NCBI GenBank assembly: GCA_017467535.1
Contig: JAFUST010000034.1
Coordinates: 19,202 to 83,201 of the forward strand
DNA from: Prevotella sp.
GTDB lineage: Bacteria > Bacteroidota > Bacteroidia > Bacteroidales > Bacteroidaceae
Direction: 5' to 3'
Length of the DNA: 64,000 nucleotides
Shown here: in pieces, positions 52,196-61,203 of the stretch
How the letters are laid out: every line of letters begins with the position of its first letter
Numbering within the stretch: the first letter of the stretch is position 1
Notes under the pieces: generated by a model
What the model saw: the letters and a program-made list of their open reading frames with translations, nothing else
Databases searched by the model: none
Told to the model about the DNA's origin: nothing
Position numbers and translations under genes: made by a program

Positions 52196-52573
52196 ATGGG
52201 TATTTACACTTTTCTAATTATCCTCATCGTCATCGCTGCCATCCTGATGGTTGGCATCGTGATGATTCAGGAGTCTAAGGGTGGCGGCTTGGCATCCAAC
52301 TTCGCCTCCTACAACCAGATTGGTGGTGTCCGCAAGACCACCGACTTCATCGAGAAAGCAACCTGGGGCCTTGCAGCCTTCATGGTCGTTGTCAGTATTG
52401 CATGTGCTTACGTGGCACCCAAGAGCATTGCTGCCACCACCACCATCGACCAGATTGAGAACCCTGTCACCAGCCCCGTCAATGCCAATGGCTTTGATGC
52501 CAGCCCTGCCGACCAGGGCACCGAGGCTCCCGCTGCCACCGCAGAAGAGGCTCCCGCTGCCGACGAGCAGTAA
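52196..52573 (+). CDS. secG: Preprotein translocase subunit SecG
   Basis: A 125-aa membrane protein of the SecYEG channel. Two transmembrane helices are seen at residues 3-23 (YTFLIILIVIAAILMVGIV) and 58-76 (WGLAAFMVVVSIACAYV), separated by QESKGGGLASNFASYNQIG, the SecG linker. The extra C-terminal 45 residues are Ala/Pro/Glu-rich, typical of Bacteroidetes. A strong terminator follows. Confidence 0.92.
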   Translation: MGIYTFLIILIVIAAILMVGIVMIQESKGGGLASNFASYNQIGGVRKTTDFIEKATWGLAAFMVVVSIACAYVAPKSIAATTTIDQIENPVTSPVNANGFDASPADQGTEAPAATAEEAPAADEQ

Positions 52574-52598
52574 TCGGCTGACACACTTACAAAGAATT

Positions 52599-52640
52599 AT
52601 CCCCTGTCTTGCTCCGCAACGGAACCAGACAGGGGATTTT
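52599..52640. terminator. Bidirectional-looking terminator after secG
   Basis: ATCCCCTGTCT (52599-52609) pairs with AGACAGGGGAT (52627-52637) over 11 bp, and TTTT follows. It lies between secG and the convergent menB stop. Confidence 0.85.
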
Positions 52641-52657
52641 CACGTAATGCCGTTTCC

Positions 52658-53515
52658 TTAGGGCATTTTAGGGTACTTCGTGAAGTCCGGCTTACGTTTC
52701 TCCAGAAACGCCTTGCCGCCCTCCTGGGCCTCATCCAGGAAGTAGTAGAGCATGGTGCAGTCGCCCGCCAGTTCCTGTATGCCTGCCTGCCCGTCGAGTT
52801 CGGCGTTCAGTCCGGCTTTGATCATACGCAGGGCCAGGGGCGAACGCTCCATCATCGTCTCGGCCCACTCCACGCACTCATCCTCCAACTGTTCCAGCGG
52901 CACCACCTTGTTCACCATCCCCATCTGCTCAGCCTCGCGAGCCGTGTACTGACGGCAGAGGAACCAGATCTCGCGTGCTTTCTTCTGTCCGACGATGCGC
53001 GCCAGGTAACTGCTGCCGAAGCCTGCATCGAACGAGCCCACTTTCGGGCCCGTCTGTCCGAAGATGGCGTTCTCGCTGGCAATCGTCAGGTCGCACACCA
53101 GATGGAGCACGTGACCGCCGCCGATGGCATAGCCATTGACCATGGCGATGACGGGCTTGGGCAGGCGGCGAATCTGCATCTGCACATCCAGCACGCTCAA
53201 TCGGGGCACACCCTGCTCGTCCACGTAGCCGCCACGCCCTTTCACGTGCATGTCGCCGCCCGAACAGAAGGCGTGCTTCACATCGTTGATCGTCTTGCCC
53301 TCCGGCACCTCCGACATAGCCCCCGTCAGCAGCACCACGCTGATGTCCTGCATCTCGCGGCACATTGCAAAGGCCTGACTGAGTTCCCACGTGGTCTTCG
53401 GTGTAAAGGCGTTTCTGTATCTGGCACGATTGATGGTAATCTTGGCTATGCCATTATACTCCTCGAAGAGAATCTCCTCGAACTTGCGAATCTCTTTCCA
53501 TTGTCTTTGTTGCAT
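52658..53515 (-). CDS. menB: 1,4-dihydroxy-2-naphthoyl-CoA synthase
   Basis: A 285-aa crotonase-fold enzyme closing the naphthoquinone ring in menaquinone synthesis. It has [17 protein letters not shown] near 83, [20 protein letters not shown] near 130, and [20 protein letters not shown] near 158, all MenB signatures. ATG at 53515 is selected: longer readings run into the promoter and the divergent gene. It is split from menD by the oppositely oriented nucleoside-kinase gene. Confidence 0.95.
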   Translation of the reverse strand: MQQRQWKEIRKFEEILFEEYNGIAKITINRARYRNAFTPKTTWELSQAFAMCREMQDISVVLLTGAMSEVPEGKTINDVKHAFCSGGDMHVKGRGGYVDEQGVPRLSVLDVQMQIRRLPKPVIAMVNGYAIGGGHVLHLVCDLTIASENAIFGQTGPKVGSFDAGFGSSYLARIVGQKKAREIWFLCRQYTAREAEQMGMVNKVVPLEQLEDECVEWAETMMERSPLALRMIKAGLNAELDGQAGIQELAGDCTMLYYFLDEAQEGGKAFLEKRKPDFTKYPKMP

Positions 53516-53535
53516 ATCTCCCTGCTTTTTTGCTG

Positions 53536-53543
53536 CAAAGATA
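53536..53543 (-). promoter_or_regulatory. -7 box of menB
   Basis: Minus strand TATCTTTG followed by CAGC, 20 bases before the start. Confidence 0.6.
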
Positions 53544-53587
53544 CAACAAAATTCATAATTGATAACCCATATTTCATAATTATTTTC

Positions 53588-53595
53588 TATCTTTG
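53588..53595 (+). promoter_or_regulatory. -7 box of the nucleoside-kinase gene
   Basis: TATCTTTG followed by CATCC, 20 bases before the start; divergent from menB. Confidence 0.6.
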
Positions 53596-53615
53596 CATCC
53601 AAAATACCAATAACT

Positions 53616-55295
53616 ATGCTACAAATACGCTGCAAGAACAACAACGTGACGAAGAGTTTCCCCGAGGGATGCTCGCTGCTGGATGTATACCAGGAGTTTG
53701 CCGACGAAATCAAACTCCCCTACCCTGTCGTTTCAGCCAAGGTGAACAACACGGCCCAGGGGCTGAAGTTCCGCCTCTACCAGAACCGTGACGTGGAGTT
53801 TCTCGACGCCCGCGAAGGCAGCGGACACCGCGCCTACGTGCGCAGCCTGAGTTTTGTGCTCTACAAGGCCACGCAGGATGTATTCTCTGGCTCGAAACTC
53901 TTCATCGAGCACTCGCTGTGCCGCGGCTACTACTGCAACTTCAAGAAGCGCAACAACGAGGCCCTGACCGACGAGGATGTGGAGAAAATCAAGACCCGCA
54001 TGCAGGAGATCATTGACCTGGACATGCCCTTCCGCCGCACGGAGTCGACCACCGAGGAAGCCATCCGCGTGTTCTCCGAACGGGGCTTTCAGGACAAGGT
54101 AAAACTGCTGGAGACCAGCGGCCAGATCTACAGCGACTACTACACGCTGGGCGACACCGTAGACTTCTACTACGGCCCCCTCGTGCCGTCGGCCGGCTAT
54201 CTGAAGGTGTGGGGCCTGGAGCGCTACGAGGAGGGCCTGCTGCTGCGCGTGCCCGACTGGAACAACCCCACGCAACTGGCAGAGAAAGTGGCGCAGCCGA
54301 AGACCTTCGAGATGTTTGCTGAGAAGACCCGCTGGGACATCATCATGCGCCTGTCGAATGCCGGCGACGTGAACAAAGCCATCAAGCGCGGCCATGCCTC
54401 GGAACTGATTCAGGTCAGCGAGGCCCTGCAGGAGAAGAAGATCGTGCAGATAGCCGAGGAGATAGACCGCCGCTTCCACCGCGAGGAGAATCCCGTCAGG
54501 CTGGTGCTCATCACCGGCCCCAGCAGTTCCGGCAAGACCACCTTCTGCAAGCGACTCAGCATCCAGTTGCTGGCCTGCGGCCTGCGGCCCGTGTCGTTCT
54601 CTACCGATGACTACTTCGTGAACCGCGTGGACACGCCCCGACTGCCAAACGGTGACTACGACTTCGACAACATCGAGACCGTGGAGTACTCGCTGCTGGA
54701 AGACCACCTGCTGCGGCTGATGCAGGGCGAGCGCGTGGAGATACCCGAATACAACTTCGTGACGGGCAAGCGCGAATGGAACGGCAAGAAACTGAAACTG
54801 CAGAACGACACGGTGCTGATCATCGAGGGCATCCATGCGCTGAACCCGCTGCTGACGCAGAAGATTCCCGACGCGATGAAGTACAAGATCTACATCTCGG
54901 CCCTGACGAGCATCTCGCTGGACGACCACAACTGGATTCCCGTGCGCGACAACCGCCTGCTGCGCCGCATCATCCGCGACTACAACAAGGGCGCCTTCAC
55001 GGCACAGGAGACCATCAGCCAGTGGAAGAACGTGTGCGAAGCCGAAGACCAGTGGATTTTCCCCTTCCAGGAGACGGCCGACGTGATGTTCAACTCGGCC
55101 CTCAACATCGAGTTTGCCGTACTGCGCACCCATGCTGAGATTATCCTCTCGTCGGTGCCCAAGAACTGTGCTGAGTATGCCGAGGCCCACCGTCTGCTGA
55201 AGTTCATCCACTACTTCCTGCCCGTGAGCGACAAGGAGATACCCCCCACGTCGATCATGCGCGAGTTCGTGGGCGGCAGCAGTTTCAAGTACTGA
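53616..55295 (+). CDS. Uridine-kinase-like nucleoside kinase with TGS-like N-terminus
   Basis: A 559-aa protein. Residues 1-210 resemble the TGS and second additional domain of threonyl-tRNA synthetase ([17 protein letters not shown] near 67; [12 protein letters not shown]). The C-terminal half is a uridine kinase/phosphoribulokinase-type domain with the P-loop [17 protein letters not shown] near 302, [10 protein letters not shown] near 328 and [14 protein letters not shown] near 404. It would phosphorylate a nucleoside; this arrangement is common in Bacteroidetes. The stop is contiguous with the convergent menD stop. Confidence 0.88.
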   Translation: MLQIRCKNNNVTKSFPEGCSLLDVYQEFADEIKLPYPVVSAKVNNTAQGLKFRLYQNRDVEFLDAREGSGHRAYVRSLSFVLYKATQDVFSGSKLFIEHSLCRGYYCNFKKRNNEALTDEDVEKIKTRMQEIIDLDMPFRRTESTTEEAIRVFSERGFQDKVKLLETSGQIYSDYYTLGDTVDFYYGPLVPSAGYLKVWGLERYEEGLLLRVPDWNNPTQLAEKVAQPKTFEMFAEKTRWDIIMRLSNAGDVNKAIKRGHASELIQVSEALQEKKIVQIAEEIDRRFHREENPVRLVLITGPSSSGKTTFCKRLSIQLLACGLRPVSFSTDDYFVNRVDTPRLPNGDYDFDNIETVEYSLLEDHLLRLMQGERVEIPEYNFVTGKREWNGKKLKLQNDTVLIIEGIHALNPLLTQKIPDAMKYKIYISALTSISLDDHNWIPVRDNRLLRRIIRDYNKGAFTAQETISQWKNVCEAEDQWIFPFQETADVMFNSALNIEFAVLRTHAEIILSSVPKNCAEYAEAHRLLKFIHYFLPVSDKEIPPTSIMREFVGGSSFKY

Positions 55296-56828
55296 TCAGG
55301 ACAACTGCCGGTAGTAATCCCTATACACCTGCTCGTCAGCAGCAGGATCGGTGATGACCTCGAGCACCATTGGGCGCTCGGGGTTTTCTGTCAGCAGCCA
55401 GTCGATGCCTGCTTGCATCTCGTCCATCGTGGCGGCCTGCCGGTAGCAAATGTTGTTCTGCCGGCAGATGCCTTCGGCGGTGGTCTGATGCTCTGCAGCC
55501 ACCAGGGCGTCGCGGGCCGGACTCTGCTCCAGTCCCCGCAGCATGTTGAAGATGCCACCCTTACCGTTGTTCAGCAGCAGGATGCGCAGGTTGCCGCGCA
55601 GGTTCTGGTTCCACAGCGCGTTCTGGTCGTAGAAGAAACTCAGGTCGCCGATGACGCAGAAGACCCTCTCCCCGGTCACGACGGAGAAACCGGCGGCCGT
55701 ACTGAGCGAGCCCTCGATGCCGTTGACGCCGCGGTTGCAGTAGACGGGGTGCTGAGCATAGATATTCGCCAGACGGATGGCCGTGCTGTTGGCATAGTGA
55801 ATCTCAGGCTGATTCACCTGCTGCTCGAAGTACTTTACGGCGGCCATCTGCGAGTAGGCGGGCTGATAGGCGTCGGCCTGCTGCTGCACGCGTGCGAGCA
55901 GTTCGTCCCACATCTGCACGAAGGGATGGGGCTGCTGCTCCAGATTGAAGCGAATCATATCGGCCACCACGCTGGGGTCGCCCTGGAACACGCGGGTCAG
56001 GTTCATGAACGTGTCGTTCACCTCGCCCGTGCGATTGACCGCCCATGTCTCGCGGGCACGGCGCAAAAAGTGCTTCAGACGCTTGCTGACGATGGAGTCG
56101 CCAGCGTAGAGCACCAGGTCGGGCACGTAGCGCTCATCGTCGCCAACGAGACAGACGGCCTCGTCCATGTGAGGATTCATGGGCTGTCCGGCGATGAGCA
56201 GGGGGCGACGGGCCTGCATAAACATGTGGCAGATGTGGCTCAGCGTGATGTTGCTCATGTCGGCCTCGGTGCGCTCTATCAGGCGCTCGTCGGGCAATTC
56301 GGCGACGGAGAACTGGAAGAGCGGTTCGCTGATGGGCACGTTGATATGCACGGGAGCATGCCGTTCCATGAGGGCCTCGTTGACGAGCCGGTTGCAGTGC
56401 CAGCGCGTCTCGGCATCGTGGGGTTCGGGCAGCGAGACCGCCTTGCTGACGAAGCGGCCCAGGGCATCGGGCTGAGGCAGCGTCTGCCCGTCGAGTTGGT
56501 CAATCCACGCCTGCGGACGGTCAGCCGAGATGACCACCAGCGGGCGGTGCTGATAGTAGGCTTCGGCCACGGCAGGTGCCAGATTGAGCAGGGCCGAGCC
56601 GCTGGTGACGCAGACGGCCACGGGCTGCTGCAGAGCCTGCGTCATGCCGAGGGCATAGAAGCCCGCCGAACGCTCGTCGGTGACGGGATAGCACGTGATG
56701 GCAGGACACTCGTTCAGGTTGTGCACGATGGGCGCATTGCGGCTGCCGGGGCAGACCACCGCGTGGCGGATGCCATGCCTGACGAGCAGCGCCGTCAGTA
56801 TGTTTACATTTTCCTTGTTGCTATACAT
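55296..56828 (-). CDS. menD: SEPHCHC synthase MenD
   Basis: A 510-aa thiamine-diphosphate enzyme joining isochorismate and 2-oxoglutarate. Motifs: VCPGSRNAPIVHNL near 27, TDERSAGFYALGMTQA near 52, SADRPQAW near 101, and the ThDP-binding region RGVNGIEGSLSTAAGFS near 385 with VIGDLSFFYDQNALWNQNL. ATG at 56828 overlaps the menF stop by 25 bases. It ends flush with the nucleoside-kinase gene, stops forming TGATCA. Confidence 0.95.
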   Translation of the reverse strand: MYSNKENVNILTALLVRHGIRHAVVCPGSRNAPIVHNLNECPAITCYPVTDERSAGFYALGMTQALQQPVAVCVTSGSALLNLAPAVAEAYYQHRPLVVISADRPQAWIDQLDGQTLPQPDALGRFVSKAVSLPEPHDAETRWHCNRLVNEALMERHAPVHINVPISEPLFQFSVAELPDERLIERTEADMSNITLSHICHMFMQARRPLLIAGQPMNPHMDEAVCLVGDDERYVPDLVLYAGDSIVSKRLKHFLRRARETWAVNRTGEVNDTFMNLTRVFQGDPSVVADMIRFNLEQQPHPFVQMWDELLARVQQQADAYQPAYSQMAAVKYFEQQVNQPEIHYANSTAIRLANIYAQHPVYCNRGVNGIEGSLSTAAGFSVVTGERVFCVIGDLSFFYDQNALWNQNLRGNLRILLLNNGKGGIFNMLRGLEQSPARDALVAAEHQTTAEGICRQNNICYRQAATMDEMQAGIDWLLTENPERPMVLEVITDPAADEQVYRDYYRQLS

Positions 56829-57907
56829 TGTCTCATGGTTTCGAGTTTGGCCTCCGTTTCCTGCCACTCCTGTTCCTCGGTGCTGTCCTTCAGCAGCCCG
56901 CCGCCGGCATAGAGGCGGAAGGCGCGGGGCGTGATCTGCATGCAGCGCAGCGAGACATAGAGATGGGTGGCGGAGGGCTGAATGCCGAGCGGGCCCTGGA
57001 ATCCGCTGTAGTACAGGCGCGGCGTGTGCTCGTGGCCGAGGATGAAGCGGAAGGCCTCTTCCTTGGGCAGTCCGCAGACGGCGGGCGTGGGATGGAGCAA
57101 CTGCAGCACGTCTCCCACGCGTACATTATCATATAATGTGAAGTTGAAGTCGCTGCGCAGGTGCACCAGGTTGGCGGCGCGGACGGTGCGGGGCCCTTCT
57201 TCGCTGACATCGGCGGAGACGTGCTCCAGGCACTCGGTGATGTAGGTGGCCACGTAGCGCTGCTCCTGTATGTTCTTGGTTGACCAGCACACCTCTTCGC
57301 CCTCGCCCAGCAGTTGCTGCCCCTCCAGGCGCATGGTGCCGGCCAGCGCGATGGTGCGCCAGCGACCGGCTTCGCCCTCCAGCAGAATCTCGGGTGTGGC
57401 CGTCAGCCAGAGGCCGCTCACGGGCGTGTAGGCCAGGGCCACGAAGAGGCGCGGATAGAGCAGGCAGGCGGACTGGAAGAGCGCCAGCACATCGGTCTGT
57501 CCGTCGGCGGGCTGCTCGGCACAGCGGCTGAGCACCAACTTGCGGAAGTGGTCGTCGGCCAGGCGGGCATGGAAGCAGCGGAAGTCCTGCCCGTAGGCTT
57601 CGCGGTCGGAGCCGGGAGCGTGCAAACCGCCGGTCTGCTCCGTGCCGACTGACGGTTCTGACGGTGCAAACTGCCAGCCCTCAGGCAGCGAGCAGCGGGT
57701 GGCGTCGGCGAAGGTCAGCACCCGGTCGGGCCGGATGAGCAGGATGGGATGCTGGGGAGCAATCTGGAAAGGCGCTACCACGAAGCCCCGGCGATCGTTC
57801 AGGTCGCGGCACGACGACAGTTGCAGCGGCTGGCCGTGGGTCTGACAGACCAGCGTCACCTGCTGCTGATGCGGGAATCTGTAGAGTGCGAATCCCGAGG
57901 GTGTCAT
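56804..57907 (-). CDS. menF: Isochorismate synthase
   Basis: A 367-aa chorismate-binding enzyme catalysing chorismate to isochorismate. The C-terminal domain is recognisable: KLVLSRCAE near 128, TPEILLEGEAGRWRTIALAGTMRLEG near 180, and the chorismate site LLHPTPAVCGLPKEEAF near 290 with YYSGFQGPLG. The start at 57907 overlaps the thioesterase stop by four bases (ATGA); the frame is open further upstream through the thioesterase gene, but that part is out of family. Confidence 0.93.
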   Translation of the reverse strand: MTPSGFALYRFPHQQQVTLVCQTHGQPLQLSSCRDLNDRRGFVVAPFQIAPQHPILLIRPDRVLTFADATRCSLPEGWQFAPSEPSVGTEQTGGLHAPGSDREAYGQDFRCFHARLADDHFRKLVLSRCAEQPADGQTDVLALFQSACLLYPRLFVALAYTPVSGLWLTATPEILLEGEAGRWRTIALAGTMRLEGQQLLGEGEEVCWSTKNIQEQRYVATYITECLEHVSADVSEEGPRTVRAANLVHLRSDFNFTLYDNVRVGDVLQLLHPTPAVCGLPKEEAFRFILGHEHTPRLYYSGFQGPLGIQPSATHLYVSLRCMQITPRAFRLYAGGGLLKDSTEEQEWQETEAKLETMRQCIATRKM

Positions 57908-58314
57908 TTCTGCTTGATGATATAGTTGGTGACGCGCACGTTGCTGATCAGTTCGCCCGAGGTGTCGCGAATGTCTACGTTCCATACATGCAGCGTGGTG
58001 CCGCGGTGCAGCAGGCGTGCGGTGGCGGTCACGGTGTCGCCTTCGGAGACGGCCTTCACGTGGCTGCCGCTGACCTCTATGCCGACGCAGGCGCAGCCGG
58101 GACAGAGGGCGGAGGAGCCGACGCCGGCCACGTTTTCGGCCAGTGCCAGCGAGGCACCGCCGCTGAGGAATCCGAAGGGCTGGCGGTTGCGCTCGTCCAC
58201 GTGCATGCGGGCCATACACGTATCGTCCTCGGGTGTGGAGAGGAACTCCATCCCGAGGGCGGTACTCATATTGGGCATTGACTCGATGATCTGCTTGATG
58301 CGGTCTACGTTCAT
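57904..58314 (-). CDS. Hotdog thioesterase, probable DHNA-CoA hydrolase
   Basis: A 136-aa PaaI-type hotdog-fold enzyme. The central helix motif RQPFGFLSGGASLALAENVAG carries the catalytic Glu, and VGIEVSGSHVKAVSEGDTVTATA follows. In menaquinone synthesis a hotdog enzyme releases DHNA from its CoA ester, and this gene sits one base after the ROK gene and overlaps menF, so that role is inferred from context. Confidence 0.85.
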   Translation of the reverse strand: MNVDRIKQIIESMPNMSTALGMEFLSTPEDDTCMARMHVDERNRQPFGFLSGGASLALAENVAGVGSSALCPGCACVGIEVSGSHVKAVSEGDTVTATARLLHRGTTLHVWNVDIRDTSGELISNVRVTNYIIKQK

Positions 58315-58315
58315 G

Positions 58316-59296
58316 TCAGATAAACAACGAATACTCCTTCACCTCCCATGCCAGTGCACCGGCACCCAGCACGTCGCGCTCGTCGTCGTTCAGTATGGAC
58401 GGCAGGAGTTTCACCTTACCCTTGATGTTATGGAACACGTGCTCCTCAAACGACTGGCTGGTAGGCTCGAAGAGCCACTTGCCGGCATGGGCGATGCCGC
58501 CGGCCAGGACGATGGCCTCGGGGTTGAGGATGGAGGCATAGTTGGCCATGCCGATGCCAAGGCGCAGGCCAGTCTCGTGGAAGACGAGCACGGCCAGTTC
58601 GTCGCCCTCCTCGCAGCAGTGGTAGATGTCGCGCGGACTCTTGATGACGCGCTCGCGCATGAGCGAGGGCCGCGGGTCGCGCTCCAGCAGTTCCTGTGCC
58701 GTGCGCAGTATGCCCTTGGTGCCCACGTAGGCTTCCAGGCAGCCGCGGTTGCCGCAGCCGCAGGTGCGCCCGTTGTGCTCCACGCAGGTGTGGCCTATCT
58801 CGCCGGAGAATCCGTCGGAGCCCAGATAGAACTTGCCGCCGGAGAAGATGGCACTGCCCACGCCGTGGCCGACATTCAGGAAGATGAAGTCGCGCAGTCC
58901 GTGGGCGCTGCCGTATACATATTCACCCAGCGCGCGCACGTGCGCGTTGTTGCCCAGCGCCACGGCCAGCCCCAGACGGTCGCGCAGCATGGCGGCCATG
59001 GGCGTGGAGCCCTTCCAGGGCAGGTTGGGCGGATACTCGATGCAGCCTGTCTTGAAGTTTCCGCTGGGTGCGCTGAAGCCCACGGAGCGTATGGTCTCGT
59101 AGCCGCCGTTCTCCTCGGCCAGTTGCAGGATGCTCTCGCTCAGGTGAGCCGCATATTCGTTGGGATTGGGGTAGTCGGTCGTGTGAAACTCGCTCTTGGC
59201 AATGATAGTGCCGCGCATGTCGACAATGGCAAACACGGTGCGCTCCACGCTCAGGCCCACGCCCACCACTCTTGATTTAATAGTTCCTTCTATCAT
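58316..59296 (-). CDS. ROK-family sugar kinase
   Basis: A 326-aa ROK protein, probably glucokinase-like since it has no N-terminal DNA-binding domain. VGVGLSVERTVFAIVDMRG near 11 is the phosphate-binding start, NVGHGVGSAIFSGGK near 145 the second, and HTCVEHNGRTCGCGNRGCLE near 172 the zinc-binding motif of ROK kinases. It is the first gene of the menF-menD run, with one base to the thioesterase, although kinase and quinone functions are not obviously linked. Confidence 0.9.
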   Translation of the reverse strand: MIEGTIKSRVVGVGLSVERTVFAIVDMRGTIIAKSEFHTTDYPNPNEYAAHLSESILQLAEENGGYETIRSVGFSAPSGNFKTGCIEYPPNLPWKGSTPMAAMLRDRLGLAVALGNNAHVRALGEYVYGSAHGLRDFIFLNVGHGVGSAIFSGGKFYLGSDGFSGEIGHTCVEHNGRTCGCGNRGCLEAYVGTKGILRTAQELLERDPRPSLMRERVIKSPRDIYHCCEEGDELAVLVFHETGLRLGIGMANYASILNPEAIVLAGGIAHAGKWLFEPTSQSFEEHVFHNIKGKVKLLPSILNDDERDVLGAGALAWEVKEYSLFI

Positions 59297-59332
59297 ATCT
59301 TAGGTCTTAGTCAAAAAGTTTGATTGTGACTG

Positions 59333-59364
59333 CAAAAATAGGTATAATTTCGCTAAATGCCAAA
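59333..59364 (-). promoter_or_regulatory. Promoter of the ROK-men operon
   Basis: Minus strand: TTTG (59364-59361), 20 bases, TATTTTTG (59340-59333). It is 36 bases before the ROK start. Confidence 0.65.
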
Positions 59365-59380
59365 GGATTTGCCGATTTTC

Positions 59381-59412
59381 TTTGCATAATTCAACATATT
59401 TTCTTAATTTTG
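59381..59412 (+). promoter_or_regulatory. Promoter of the helical lipoprotein
   Basis: TTTG (59381-59384), 20 bases, TAATTTTG (59405-59412). Confidence 0.7.
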
Positions 59413-59463
59413 CCACCGAATTGGATATAATTCCACTAAATCAACAACAAAACAAGCAAAGAA

Positions 59464-60063
59464 ATGAAAAAGTTTTTCATCATGGCTGTGGCTGCCCTGA
59501 CGCTGACATTCACAGCATGCACCGAGGGTGCTAAGAACGAGGAGGCCAACGCCTTAGTAGAGAACCTGCAGAGCCAAATGGAGGCTGGCGACGCTTCGGC
59601 CGTCCAGGCCACGCTGGCTGCCGCCCAGGAGAAGATCAGCGAACTCATTGCCAACGACCCCGAGGCTGCCAAGACCTACGTGAGCAAGGTGCAGGAGATT
59701 GTGACGGAGAACCAGGAGAAGATCGTCTCGCTGGTGGGTGACAATGCCGTGGCTCAGGGCCTGGTGAGCACGCTGGTGAACACGCCCGCCGAGACCGTGA
59801 TCAACACGCTGACCGCCGGTCAGGGCATCATCGACAACGCCCAGCAGCAGGCCGAGGGCCTGAAGGACTCCATCGAGGGTGCCGTGCAGGGTGCCGTCGA
59901 CGAGAAGGTGAACGAGGTGCAGGATGCCGTGCAGGACAAGGTGAACAGCACCATCGACGAGGCCAACCAGAAGGCCAACGAGCGCATCAACGAGGCTGCC
60001 AACAAGGCCAACGAGCAGATCAACAAGGCCGCCGAGGAGGCTGCCAAGAAACTGGGTCTCTAA
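59464..60063 (+). CDS. Helical coiled-coil lipoprotein
   Basis: A 199-aa predicted lipoprotein: signal peptide, lipobox LTFTAC with Cys 19. The mature part is almost entirely helical and rich in Ala, Glu, Gln, Asn and Lys. From about residue 120 it shows an approximate 11-residue periodicity (AVDEKVNEVQDAVQDKVNST, EANQKANERINEAANKANEQ), resembling LEA-like or apolipoprotein-like amphipathic helices. No catalytic motif is seen. It is monocistronic, with its own promoter and terminator. Possibly an envelope-stabilising or peptidoglycan-associated protein (inference). Confidence 0.8.
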   Translation: MKKFFIMAVAALTLTFTACTEGAKNEEANALVENLQSQMEAGDASAVQATLAAAQEKISELIANDPEAAKTYVSKVQEIVTENQEKIVSLVGDNAVAQGLVSTLVNTPAETVINTLTAGQGIIDNAQQQAEGLKDSIEGAVQGAVDEKVNEVQDAVQDKVNSTIDEANQKANERINEAANKANEQINKAAEEAAKKLGL

Positions 60064-60100
60064 GAGAGAGGCGCGCAAGACGAACTTGATTCGCTGAACA

Positions 60101-60145
60101 AATCGGGGCATTCGTTGAACAGATTTGCCCCGATTCTTGTTTTTC
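60101..60145 (+). terminator. Terminator of the helical lipoprotein
   Basis: AATCGGGGCA (60101-60110) pairs with TGCCCCGATT (60126-60135), followed by CTTGTTTTTC. The -33 box of the next gene overlaps the right arm. Confidence 0.75.
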
Positions 60146-60156
60146 TGCTACCTTTG
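60124..60156 (+). promoter_or_regulatory. Promoter of the Cthe_2159-type gene
   Basis: TTTG (60124-60127), 21 bases, TACCTTTG (60149-60156). Confidence 0.65.
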
Positions 60157-60192
60157 CAACGACTAATTCATATATAAAAAAAAAGAACGCGT

Positions 60193-61194
60193 ATGAAGAA
60201 AACCCTACTCCTGCTGCTGCTCGCCATCGTCAGCCTGGGCACCGCCCGAGGCGCCAACACCGTGACGATCGTCTTCAGCGGCACGACGGCCACGGTCACC
60301 ATCGACCAGAACATCAGCAATTACGTGACCCTGGAGAGCGGCACCTCGTCGCACGTCAGGCTCACCCAGGCCGCCACCTTCGCGGGCATAGACCCCACGG
60401 TGGACAACACCGACGGCGAGATCACCTACGCGCTGTCAGGCACCTCGAGCGACGGCGAGTTCCGACTGGAGGGTGCCTACAAGTGCACCGTAGAGTTGAA
60501 CGGCGTGACGCTGACCAACCCCAGCGGCCCGGCCATCAACCTGCAGAACGGCAAGCGCAACAGCGTGAGCGCCAAGAAGGGCACCACGAGCACCCTGCAG
60601 GACGGCACAAATGCCGACTACAACGGCGCGCTGCACTGCAAGGGGCACCTGAAACTGAAGGGCAAGGGCACGCTGAACATCGTGGGCAACTCGCGCCACG
60701 CCATCTACGCCAAGGAGTACTGCGAGGTGAAGAACCTGACGCTCAACATCACCGCCGCCGTGAAGGACGGCATACACTGCCGCGAGTATTTCCTCATGGA
60801 GAGCGGCACCGTGAGCATCAGCGGCACGGGCGATGACGGCATACAGGTGGAGCAGGACACGAGCACCGGCAGCATCGCCACCGGCGAGACCACCGACCAC
60901 GAGGACGAGAACTCGGGCAACTTCTACATGACCGGCGGCACCCTGGCCATCACCGGCTACGGGGACAAGACCATCAAGGCTGACGGCAGCATCACCTTCA
61001 CCGGCGGCACCCACAACTTCGGCGACATGCTGACGTATGCGGGCATCAGCGACGTGACGGCGACAGCCGCCACCTCACGACAGGCCGACGGCATCTACGA
61101 CCTGCAGGGCCGCCGCCTGAACGCCGTGCCCCAGCGGCGCAGCATCTACATCGTGGTGGAGAACGGCCGCGCCAGAAAGTTTTTCGCCAGATAG
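60193..61194 (+). CDS. Carbohydrate-binding Cthe_2159-type exported protein
   Basis: A 333-aa exported protein. After a signal peptide (MKKTLLLLLLAIVSLGTARG), a parallel beta-helix region with many short TxxxV strands spans about 70-270: GEFRLEGAYKCTVELNGVTL, GPAINLQNGKRNS, HAIYAKEYCEVKNLTLNI and GDDGIQVEQD. This matches PF14262, whose founder binds acidic polysaccharide such as polygalacturonate. Residues 300-333 form the IYDLQGRRL ... YIVVENGRARKF tail found at the end of many Prevotella secreted proteins. It stands directly upstream of a LytS/LytTR pair (9 bases), which suggests joint expression. Confidence 0.85.
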   Translation: MKKTLLLLLLAIVSLGTARGANTVTIVFSGTTATVTIDQNISNYVTLESGTSSHVRLTQAATFAGIDPTVDNTDGEITYALSGTSSDGEFRLEGAYKCTVELNGVTLTNPSGPAINLQNGKRNSVSAKKGTTSTLQDGTNADYNGALHCKGHLKLKGKGTLNIVGNSRHAIYAKEYCEVKNLTLNITAAVKDGIHCREYFLMESGTVSISGTGDDGIQVEQDTSTGSIATGETTDHEDENSGNFYMTGGTLAITGYGDKTIKADGSITFTGGTHNFGDMLTYAGISDVTATAATSRQADGIYDLQGRRLNAVPQRRSIYIVVENGRARKFFAR

Positions 61195-61203
61195 CAGCCG
61201 ACG

